Shown here piece by piece: positions 45,253 to 52,649 of a DNA stretch of 64,000 nt. The position numbers were made by a program, and so were the translations under genes. Each line of letters begins with the position of its first letter. Position 1 is the first letter of the stretch. Location of the stretch: assembly GCF_014697105.1 (NCBI RefSeq), contig NZ_JACJRF010000014.1, positions 1 to 64,000 on the forward strand, in the 5' to 3' direction. A model generated the notes under the pieces. That model was not told where the DNA came from and ran no database searches. It was given only the letters and a program-made list of their open reading frames with translations. Source of the stretch: Anabaena subtropica FACHB-260. GTDB taxonomy: Bacteria > Cyanobacteriota > Cyanobacteriia > Cyanobacteriales > Nostocaceae.

Positions 45253-46140
45253 ATGCCAAAAACATCTACTAAGTCATGGTTAGACAATGATACATTCGCC
45301 GCTTGGACTTTTCTTGCTCCGGCTGTAATTTTGTTGGGTTTATTTGTCCTCTGGCCTATCGCCTATTTGTTTTATCTCAGCTTTACTGCTGGTAGTTTCA
45401 CTTCCACCGGCACATATTGGATAGGATTCAGAAATTACTGGCGATTGTTACTTAACCCTGATTTTTGGCAAGTTCTGGGCAACACCGTTTATTTTACTGT
45501 GGCTTCCTTAATTCCTAGTTTAGTTCTCTCTCTGGGGCTGGCAGTATTATTAAACCGTTCCATAGCATTGCGGGGAGTTCTCCGGAGTGCCTATTTTCTC
45601 CCATCAATTATTTCTTTGGTAGCGGCTGGTTTAGGGTTTCGTTGGTTGTTTCAAACCTCCGGCCCAGTAAACGCATTTTTAAATATATTTGGCATCCCAG
45701 CCATTTCCTGGCTAGGAGATACATTCTGGGCAATGCCTGTAATCATTATTTTAAGTATTTGGAAGCAATTAGGGTTCAATATGGTGGTATTCTTAGCTGG
45801 GTTGCAAGCCATTCCTCCCAGTCGCTACGAAGCCGCAGAATTAGATGGTGCGGATGGTTGGCGGCAATTTTGGCATATTACCCTACCAGGACTAAGACCC
45901 ACTTTAATTTTTGCCACAGTCACCACGGCTATTTTTACATTGCGGAGTTTTGAGCAAGTTTACGTCATGACTGGTGGAGGCCCGTTAAATACAACGAATT
46001 TGCTGGTTTACTACATCTATCAAGAAGCTTTTGGTCAATTTGATTTTGGTTACGCTGCCGCCGCCGCCACAGTTTTATTAGCAGTAGCCTTAATACTAGT
46101 TTATTTACAATTACGTACTTGGGGAGAAGAAAATTATTAG
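45253..46140 (+). CDS. Sugar ABC transporter permease (MalF/UgpA-type)
   Basis: The 295-residue inner-membrane protein has six helices and the conserved cytoplasmic EAA loop in YEAAELDGADGWRQFWHITLP (EAA-x3-G), which contacts the ATPase. N-terminal FLAPAVILLGLFVLWPIAYLFYLSF is typical of MalF-like permeases. The binding protein, second permease and ATPase that would complete an uptake system are not adjacent. The substrate is therefore undefined. Confidence 0.9.
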   Translation: MPKTSTKSWLDNDTFAAWTFLAPAVILLGLFVLWPIAYLFYLSFTAGSFTSTGTYWIGFRNYWRLLLNPDFWQVLGNTVYFTVASLIPSLVLSLGLAVLLNRSIALRGVLRSAYFLPSIISLVAAGLGFRWLFQTSGPVNAFLNIFGIPAISWLGDTFWAMPVIIILSIWKQLGFNMVVFLAGLQAIPPSRYEAAELDGADGWRQFWHITLPGLRPTLIFATVTTAIFTLRSFEQVYVMTGGGPLNTTNLLVYYIYQEAFGQFDFGYAAAAATVLLAVALILVYLQLRTWGEENY

Positions 46141-46171
46141 CAACTGACAACTGACTATTAAATATTAAGAT

Positions 46172-46274
46172 TTTGTTTGTAGTGAGCGATTTATCGCTTA
46201 CTTACATAGTTTTAAAGGGCTATTCGCATAGCGTTCCCGTAGGGTAGCCCTGACTACGAACCTTTATTTTATTA
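46172..46274. repeat. Dispersed intergenic repeat, uninterrupted copy
   Basis: The sequence TTTGTAGTGAGCGATTTATC... followed by AGGGCTATTCGCATAGCG, TAGGGTAGCCCTGACTACGA and TTTATTTTATT matches the split copy around 17750-18102. It provides the empty-site reference that defines the MITE insertion there. Confidence 0.9.
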
Positions 46275-46278
46275 ACTT

Positions 46279-47052
46279 ATGATTTCTCTCAAAAATCAAA
46301 TTGTTGTAATTACCGGTGCAAGTAGTGGGATTGGTAGCGCTTGCGCTAGGGTTTTTGCTGGTGCGGGGGCAAAATTAATCCTGGTGGCGCGGAGGCTGGA
46401 CAGATTGCAACAACTAGCTGATGAACTAAGTAAAGAGTTTAGTATAGAGACTTATTTACTACAGTTAGATGTGAGCGATCGCCATGCTGTTGAATCTAGT
46501 ATTATTAGTTTACCTCCTGCTTGGTCGGCAATTGATATTCTCATTAACAATGCTGGTCTCAGTCGCGGTTTAGATAAGCTACATGAAGGCGACTGGCAAA
46601 ACTGGGAAGAAATGATTGATACCAATATCAAAGGGTTGCTTTATCTCACCCGTTATATTGTTCCGGGGATGGTAACTCGTGGTCGTGGTCATGTAGTCAA
46701 CCTTGGTTCTATCGCCGGACATCAAACTTATCCTGGTGGTAATGTTTACTGTGCAACGAAAGCCGCAGTCAAAGCCATTTCTGAAGGCTTAAAACAAGAT
46801 TTGTTGGGTACTCCGATACGTGTGACTTCTGTTGACCCTGGGATGGTGGAAACTGAATTTAGCGAAGTCCGCTTTCATGGCGATAGGGAACGGGCAAAAA
46901 AGGTTTACCAAGGAGTGCAACCACTGACACCAGAGGATGTTGCCGATGTGATATTTTTCTGTACAACGCGATCGCCTCATGTCAATATTAATGAAGTCAT
47001 CCTCATGCCTGTTGACCAAGCCAGCGCCACTCTAGTTCATCGGCAAACCTAA
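46279..47052 (+). CDS. SDR family oxidoreductase (YdfG-like)
   Basis: The 257-residue classical SDR has cofactor loop TGASSGIGSACA, NNAGLSRG, catalytic Ser in VVNLGSIAG and YCATKAAVKA (YxxxK). The sequence resembles YdfG-type 3-hydroxy acid/serine dehydrogenases, including VDPGMVETEFSEVRFHGD. NADP specificity is suggested by the Arg pair in LVARRLDRL. It follows a dispersed repeat and converges on the metalloprotease gene. Confidence 0.9.
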   Translation: MISLKNQIVVITGASSGIGSACARVFAGAGAKLILVARRLDRLQQLADELSKEFSIETYLLQLDVSDRHAVESSIISLPPAWSAIDILINNAGLSRGLDKLHEGDWQNWEEMIDTNIKGLLYLTRYIVPGMVTRGRGHVVNLGSIAGHQTYPGGNVYCATKAAVKAISEGLKQDLLGTPIRVTSVDPGMVETEFSEVRFHGDRERAKKVYQGVQPLTPEDVADVIFFCTTRSPHVNINEVILMPVDQASATLVHRQT

Positions 47053-47057
47053 ATCAG

Positions 47058-47096
47058 TTAACAGTAAACAGTGCTGTGGTAACTGTTTACTGTTAA
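47058..47096. terminator. 15-bp perfect inverted repeat between convergent genes
   Basis: Arms TTAACAGTAAACAGT (47058-47072) and ACTGTTTACTGTTAA (47082-47096) with a 9-nt loop lie between two convergent genes. It is followed by AAAACG rather than a T tract. It may end transcripts from both sides. Confidence 0.55.
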
Positions 47097-47145
47097 AACG
47101 TTAAGCATTGGTTGACTTCAAAATCAATGTCTAATCCAAATTCAA

Positions 47146-48888
47146 TTAAGGAATAATAAAGTTTTGACGAGCAATATTATCGATAATAGTGCGATGTTCT
47201 GCATTGGCCCCATTACGATAGATAGTTGCAAAATCTGCCATGCTAGATTTCATCCCAGCCCGCAAATAAATTCCTGGAACTGCACCCGGATGATTAAACC
47301 ATAAATTGTCCTGACCATCGGCGCGGGTGTCATGAAAATCCCAGAATGTAGCCGCAGTCCAAGACTCGTTTCTATTAATGGGATTCTGACAAGCAAAAGC
47401 TGGATTTTCTACCGCAAAATCAAAGCCACCATCAGGAGATGCACCACGCACAGCTTGTGTCCAGAAAACCATAAAATTGGCGAAGCCTTCCATCATGGCT
47501 AAACCAGGTGTATAACAATCGCCTAAAGTATGGCTACCACCAGAACCCGCAGGTCTTTTATTATCCCAATACTCATAATTGATTTGGTGAGCCAATTCAT
47601 GTTGCATCACCCCGTTACGGCTGGCATGAGAAGGAATTAGCCAAATATTACCACCAGTGTTAGCGCAACTCCAAGGTACTCCACTACCATTACCACAGTC
47701 ATAAGCCGTATTGGGGAAAATTACCTTGATTGACTCTTTGCGTAGTGGATTAATCCCACCATCCCAATATAGTTTAGACCAAAGATTCATCCCTTCTCGA
47801 TAAACTTCACCCAAACCCCGGACTGCACCACCAGATGTATCTGCTATCCAGCCACCTTCGTTATGGGTCAAACTTACACTGCTTCTTTCTGGCCCTACCC
47901 AGCGATAAGTATTTCCTAAAGAGGTTTGAGGGGTAAAAAAGCGATTAAACGCCACATACTGAAACTTAACTTTACCCGCTTGTTGAGGAAACGAAAGGTT
48001 CCAAGAACCATTACTTTCAATCCAATCTTCTCCTACTTTTACCCAATTACCACCCTGTAGCCGCCATGCGCGTACACGCCAGCCAAATGCAGGATGTAAC
48101 AGATTATCCATTCCCTTCCAAGAAAACACTCCCTTAGCTTGTACAGTCCCAGAAGCTAACAAAGTTTTATTTGATGCCAGAGATTTCAAGATAGGAGTAG
48201 GAGATAAAATCGGTTGGCGAATATTAGGTCGGCGAATAGTAGGATTAGTTATGTTAATAGTAGGTCTTTCGGTTTTACCTGAAGAGTCTGTAGGAATTTT
48301 CAAGATAGACTCTCGCTGCATATTCAGCAAGTCTTTCATTGCCGGATATCGAATATCTCCTAAAGGTGCGCGAGGAATTGAGCCATCATCTTGATTGACA
48401 GAAAATGAGTCTCCCAATACCGAATCTCGGACATCAGGTACTAAAAATAGTTTTTCATAAGTAGATGCTTGATACTTACCTTCTTCTACTAAGAAATAAA
48501 TATCTACAGTATGACGACCAGCAAGAATACCTTGTTCACTCAGGAGTCTTAATTGAAAGTTAATTTGCCACTTGCCATCTTGAAAAATCCCTCCTGTGTA
48601 AGCTATTTCTTTTGATTCACCAGGCTTGAGTATAATTCTGCGTTCCCCTACATTAAATAAATATGACTCTGTTCTCACAGGAGAGAATTCGATGATTAAA
48701 GGATATTTCGTGACATTTTCTAATTGAAAAGTTCCTTTAATTTCACGCGCTACACCTTCAGGCGCAACTTCACTTTTACGGGTAATTACACCAAGGGGTT
48801 GTTCGGCATTTGCCTTGAATGTAATACCTGCAATTAAGGTAGTAGCAAGAGTTAAAGCACAAGCGATTTTTTTAATTTTCATAATCAA
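47146..48888 (-). CDS. Secreted putative zinc metalloprotease with HELAH motif
   Basis: The 580-residue protein has a signal peptide (about 1-28, ending KANA) and an N-terminal beta domain of about 140 residues resembling a P pilus-type or DUF-like fold. A central WKGMDNLLHPAFGWRVRAWR segment looks like the start of a beta-sandwich. The C-terminal region carries MQHELAHQINYEYW with zinc motif HELAH at 430-434 and a downstream Glu/Asp-rich segment. It probably acts outside the cytoplasm as a protease, but no exact family is recognised. It is monocistronic and leftward. Confidence 0.65.
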   Translation of the reverse strand: MIMKIKKIACALTLATTLIAGITFKANAEQPLGVITRKSEVAPEGVAREIKGTFQLENVTKYPLIIEFSPVRTESYLFNVGERRIILKPGESKEIAYTGGIFQDGKWQINFQLRLLSEQGILAGRHTVDIYFLVEEGKYQASTYEKLFLVPDVRDSVLGDSFSVNQDDGSIPRAPLGDIRYPAMKDLLNMQRESILKIPTDSSGKTERPTINITNPTIRRPNIRQPILSPTPILKSLASNKTLLASGTVQAKGVFSWKGMDNLLHPAFGWRVRAWRLQGGNWVKVGEDWIESNGSWNLSFPQQAGKVKFQYVAFNRFFTPQTSLGNTYRWVGPERSSVSLTHNEGGWIADTSGGAVRGLGEVYREGMNLWSKLYWDGGINPLRKESIKVIFPNTAYDCGNGSGVPWSCANTGGNIWLIPSHASRNGVMQHELAHQINYEYWDNKRPAGSGGSHTLGDCYTPGLAMMEGFANFMVFWTQAVRGASPDGGFDFAVENPAFACQNPINRNESWTAATFWDFHDTRADGQDNLWFNHPGAVPGIYLRAGMKSSMADFATIYRNGANAEHRTIIDNIARQNFIIP

Positions 48889-49213
48889 TGATTTTCCATT
48901 AAATATTTTGGCTAATACTCCGACGCATAGTGCATGAATTAAACTATGTGCCTCAATTAGCTTATTTGTTTGGGATTTTTCTTTTATGCAATATCCTGAG
49001 ATAAAAATCCTGGAAAATTAAGATTATTTTAAGAGATTTACTGTATAAAAATTTATATAAAATTTTGTATATGTTTGCGTATTTTTACTAAATGAGAATC
49101 TTCTACTTAAACTAATCCTTAGTCATAAAACACACTCATATCCAGCATTGATTGCAAGTCATAGTCATTTCAACTATGCTTTATTTAAATAACTTCAACA
49201 AACAATCTCAACT
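48889..49213. other. Divergent gap upstream of the metalloprotease and ZIP genes
   Basis: This 325-bp AT-rich gap separates two divergent genes and should hold both promoters. I see no operator palindrome that I could name, and no open frame or structured RNA. Confidence 0.5.
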
Positions 49214-49987
49214 ATGAACAGTCTTGTAATCGGTGCATTTGTCAGTTTAGGAGTAGGACTTGCCACTTTCCTTGGTGCTTTGCCAGTATTATTACCAATA
49301 AAGTTTACGCAGCGATCGCAGGGAATTATGCTAGGGTTTGGTGGTGGAGTGATGTTAGCAGCGACATCATTTTCCTTAATAGTCCCTGGCACTGAAGCCG
49401 CAATTACTCAGGGTCAATTTCCCATCAATGCCGCTTTAATTATGGTTGGTGGTGTATTCTTGGGTGGACTATTCCTGCAACTAGCTCATCGGTTTTTACC
49501 CCACGAACATTTTTTCAAGGGAAAAGAAAACTGTCGTGGTCAGAAACTCAAGCGCATCTGGTTATTTATCGCCGCTATAACTATTCATAACTTCCCGGAA
49601 GGATTAGCGGTTGGTGTTAACTTTGGCAATAATGATATTAATAATGGTATTCCTATTGCTTTAGGAATTGCACTGCAAAATATTCCTGAAGGTTTAGTAG
49701 TTGCTTTATCTTTAGTTACAGAGAAATATTCACCTAGTTATGCCATATGGATTTCCCTACTTACGGGTTTAGTGGAACCCATTGGTGCTTTAGTTGGTGT
49801 GGCTGTGATAAGTGTAGCGAATTCTATCTTACCGTGGGCAATGGCATTTGCCGCCGGAGCAATGTTGTTTGTAATTAGTGATGAAATTATTCCCGAATCT
49901 CATCGCCAAGGTTTAGAAAAGGAAGGCACTATAGGTGTGATGGTTGGCTTTGTAATTATGATGTTTTTAGATATTACTTTGGGATAA
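49214..49987 (+). CDS. ZIP family metal transporter
   Basis: The 257-residue membrane protein has about eight helices. The metal-binding helix pair reads TIHNFPEGLAVGVNFGNN (HNxxEG) and LGIALQNIPEGLVVALSL (QNxxEG), the standard bacterial ZIP site with one His replaced by Gln. ZIP proteins move Zn2+ or other divalent cations into the cytoplasm. A short, lysine-rich loop (HFFKGKENCRGQKLKR) links the halves. The gene stands alone. Confidence 0.92.
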   Translation: MNSLVIGAFVSLGVGLATFLGALPVLLPIKFTQRSQGIMLGFGGGVMLAATSFSLIVPGTEAAITQGQFPINAALIMVGGVFLGGLFLQLAHRFLPHEHFFKGKENCRGQKLKRIWLFIAAITIHNFPEGLAVGVNFGNNDINNGIPIALGIALQNIPEGLVVALSLVTEKYSPSYAIWISLLTGLVEPIGALVGVAVISVANSILPWAMAFAAGAMLFVISDEIIPESHRQGLEKEGTIGVMVGFVIMMFLDITLG

Positions 49988-50045
49988 GCTATTAGGGAGT
50001 GGGAAAGAGATCATATTAACACCTAACCCCTAACCTCTATTTGTT

Positions 50046-50325
50046 TATTCTATCTGTTCCTTTTTTAATCTAGTCTTTCTTCCCCTCATCCAGCGAATTA
50101 TATTGTCAGCACCACCATTGAAAAAATGCTCAGTCAATGTGTCTTTACCACCAAAGATAAGAATTGATGAGCCAATTTTGGTGAAAAAGTCATATACAAT
50201 AAATTGAGCTACTTTACCTTACCAGATTCTAAGTCTATCCAAACAAAAATACAATCTCCAGCAGTATTGTCTTGCAATAAAAAATTGTTTAAAGCCAAGG
50301 GATTACCTTTACTCCACGTGTCAAT
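50046..50325 (-). pseudogene. Degraded coding remnant in two frames
   Basis: On the minus strand, one frame reads DTWSKGNPLALNNFLLQD then CIFVWIDLESGKVK and stops. A second frame reads YDFFTKIGSSILIFGGKDTL and continues until a stop at about 50046. The first piece resembles the catalytic-loop region of bacterial kinase-like proteins. The gap 49988-50320 has no intact gene. Confidence 0.3.
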
Positions 50326-50899
50326 TGTCAAATGAATCAGCTAACCGCAGACAAGGACACTTTGACAGAAAATCAGCTGCTTTATTGTCAGCATCTGGAT
50401 TATGAATGTGAGTTTGCGTAGGTCGAATAATACCAGCGAACAAATCATCTAAGCCGTAGGGTGTGAAAAATTCCCACTGCTCTTGTGTATTTAATCGCAC
50501 ACCTACAGCAGTAGCTGTGTGTAGCCAATTTTCAATCCCGTCTTCTGTGCTGGTGTAGGGACGGTGGCCAGTGCGCCATCGAGCAAAACTAGCTTGGTTT
50601 TTTACATCGAACAGATAATTGGGGAATTGTTCTGTGAGGTAAGCTTGGGCTGCTAATTCTTGAGTTCGGTTTCCGGTTTCATCAAAGAAAGCAATATCAA
50701 AATCTTTGATAAATAATCTACAGTTTTCACCAAAGATGGAACACCAAACTGTGTTTCGCACTGCACCCCCTGCTAACCACCAGTTAGGTAAATTCACTTC
50801 TGCGATGGCGTTCCGCCCAGCGTAGCTGATTGCAGATAATACTCTACTAACAGGTGTATCAGCCAAAATCATCTGTAAACGAGTCTGATTGTTCATCAT
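50321..50899 (-). CDS. Nucleotidyltransferase-fold protein (COG3575/DUF925-like)
   Basis: 192 residues from Met at 50899 (MMNNQTRLQMIL). The frame extends 14 codons upstream in AT-poor, less plausible sequence. The core WWLAGGAVRNTVWCSIFG, followed by IKDFDIAFFDE (the DxD-like acid pair), is typical of the nucleotidyltransferase superfamily, and GLDDLFAGIIRPT follows. The family is widespread, but its substrate is unknown. Confidence 0.85.
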   Translation of the reverse strand: MMNNQTRLQMILADTPVSRVLSAISYAGRNAIAEVNLPNWWLAGGAVRNTVWCSIFGENCRLFIKDFDIAFFDETGNRTQELAAQAYLTEQFPNYLFDVKNQASFARWRTGHRPYTSTEDGIENWLHTATAVGVRLNTQEQWEFFTPYGLDDLFAGIIRPTQTHIHNPDADNKAADFLSKCPCLRLADSFDN

Positions 50900-50941
50900 T
50901 GATAGGAATGGACAAATTTTTGAGCCTAGCAGCCAATACAA

Positions 50942-51625
50942 CTATTCGACAAAACCCAGTGAATTAGAGAGTTTTACACTGGACATTTAGCTACCCATCT
51001 ATTAACCTAGTGCAAAGGTTGTTAAACAAGCGATCATCTGTGGTTTAATCACTAACTATCGATGACACGATTCTCGATGTGCATTCTCTATATGGGGTTA
51101 CTTGCGTCTATCAAGCTTAATCTATCACGTGCTTAAAACTGATGATTTGCCAACCTATCACCAAGAAAGCATCAGAGCTATTAATATAGCTAAAATCACT
51201 TTTTTTGGGGAGTAACAAGTTTAATCTAGAATTTTTAACAAATTGAATAATTTCTTTGGTTCACTATAGCATTCTTCGCCAATTCTTCAAAACGTTATTG
51301 AAAATTGCTGGGTATGTACAACAGAATTAATTTCTCATCAAGAGATTAAGCAAGCGTTAAGAGAGGTCATTGAAACGTTGTCTGTAAATAGTTTCAAGGG
51401 AATGTGACAACTCTACAGCCATGAAATATGTGCCGTGGTCAATCTTTATTTAATATAATGTTAAGATTGTATTAACTTAATTTTAACGATATGTAATATC
51501 ATGGATAGATATTGTAATTAAAATCAATAACTTATTGAACAAGGGGTGTTGTTGCATGATAAATTATCAAAGTTTAAACAACAGTACTAATCAGAATTTG
51601 TAATCAATAGCAAGGAAATTGGTAA
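50942..51625. other. 684-bp gap before the type IV secretion-like operon
   Basis: I see no intact gene. A likely transposase remnant lies at 51276-51407. The last 200 bp are very AT-rich and end in ACAAGGGGTGTTG and an AAGGAAATTGG ribosome-site-like stretch before 51626, consistent with the operon promoter region. Confidence 0.5.
51276..51407 (+). pseudogene. Possible IS630-type transposase C-terminal remnant
   Basis: One frame reads SPILQNVIENCW, then CTTELISHQEIKQALREVIE and a stop. The SP-L-N-x-IENCW phrase resembles the DDE-end region YSPDLNPIENCW of IS630-type transposases. The upstream catalytic part is absent, so it is a short relic at best. Confidence 0.35.
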
Positions 51626-52243
51626 ATGCCTAGACAGAGTGTAAACGTCCAAAAAGACGGACAAAATGCAACAAGTAAGGTGACACAAGATGCTCATAAA
51701 TTCAGGCTGATTGTCGCAGCAGTGCGGATAAACTTGGTTGAATCAGTCCCATTTTTATTAGCTTGTGCAGTATTTTTAGGTGTTATCAGCTTAAAAAGCC
51801 CCTTACTACTTTTTTGCCTAGTACTTGGTAGTTTAATCACCATACTTATTCAACAAATTGGGCAGCAGTTACATTTACCAAAACGGTGGCTAATTTTATG
51901 TCAAATATCAGCAGTAGCCATCATTCTTAGTTTATTTTGGTTAGATTATTTTGCCTATCCTGCCCAAGCACAATTTTTTGGTAAGGCAGAAAGTTTTTTC
52001 AAAAACACATTAACCCAAGGGACTACAAATAACAGTAATACCCAACCAGCCGTAAGTTTAATTTTTAACGTATTACGAGGAATATTTTTACTGTATATTG
52101 CTGTATCTCTAATTGGTGTAATCAATGCAGTCCGTAAAGACGAAGATTGGCAAAGTATCGCCAGAACTCCACTGTTAGTTGTGATTGCTGTCACAGTCGC
52201 AGATGTTTTAACAGGATTTGTAATCGGTGATACTAGTAGATAA
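51626..52243 (+). CDS. VirB2/TrbC-like pilin precursor
   Basis: The 205-residue membrane protein has a long N-terminal part with two hydrophobic segments (about 41-75 and 88-110), ending in a signal-peptidase-like site AQA|Q at 115/116. The remaining about 90 residues have two helices, LIFNVLRGIFLLYIAVSLIGVI and TPLLVVIAVTVADVLTGFVIG, joined by a charged loop. That is the size and hydrophobicity pattern of processed VirB2/TrbC pilin subunits. It is the first gene of the operon. The assignment is by pattern and position. Confidence 0.6.
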   Translation: MPRQSVNVQKDGQNATSKVTQDAHKFRLIVAAVRINLVESVPFLLACAVFLGVISLKSPLLLFCLVLGSLITILIQQIGQQLHLPKRWLILCQISAVAIILSLFWLDYFAYPAQAQFFGKAESFFKNTLTQGTTNNSNTQPAVSLIFNVLRGIFLLYIAVSLIGVINAVRKDEDWQSIARTPLLVVIAVTVADVLTGFVIGDTSR

Positions 52244-52271
52244 ATAACTCCATTATTTTTACGGATTGGTT

Positions 52272-52649
52272 ATGTCTGAGGAACGGCAACAAGAATTTCG
52301 CCCAGTCAATCAAATTTTAGGCTCTCAACCATCATTAGGGCCAATTCCTGCCGATCAAATATTTCCTTGGACAGTAATTTGCCTAACTTCTTACTTTATC
52401 ATCAATGGAATTTTTGGGGGTGTTTTCCCAGATGATTTTCAAAGATGGCTGTGGACTTTTCTCCTCGCTGGTTGGGGAATGGCTACATGGTGGATATTAT
52501 CTGGTGGTAGGAGTTGGCGCTTTTTAAGCAAATTTATCGGAGTTCCCACTTGGACAAGAGGCTTTGCTCGTTATCAAAGCTTGTTAGAAGTTAACTATGA
52601 AGCAAAAAATCGGAAAACAAAGCATCGGTCTCGCCGGACAAGAAAGTAG
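52272..52649 (+). CDS. VirB3/TrbD-like small membrane protein
   Basis: 125 residues from ATG 52272 (a TTG 6 bp upstream is an alternative). It has one or two hydrophobic segments (PWTVICLTSYFIINGIFGGVF and WLWTFLLAGWGMATWWILSGG) and a basic C-terminus. Size, topology and position between VirB2-like and VirB4-like genes fit VirB3. It overlaps the VirB4-like gene by 53 bp, so the two are translationally coupled; VirB3-VirB4 fusion or coupling is common in T4SSs. Confidence 0.6.
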   Translation: MSEERQQEFRPVNQILGSQPSLGPIPADQIFPWTVICLTSYFIINGIFGGVFPDDFQRWLWTFLLAGWGMATWWILSGGRSWRFLSKFIGVPTWTRGFARYQSLLEVNYEAKNRKTKHRSRRTRK

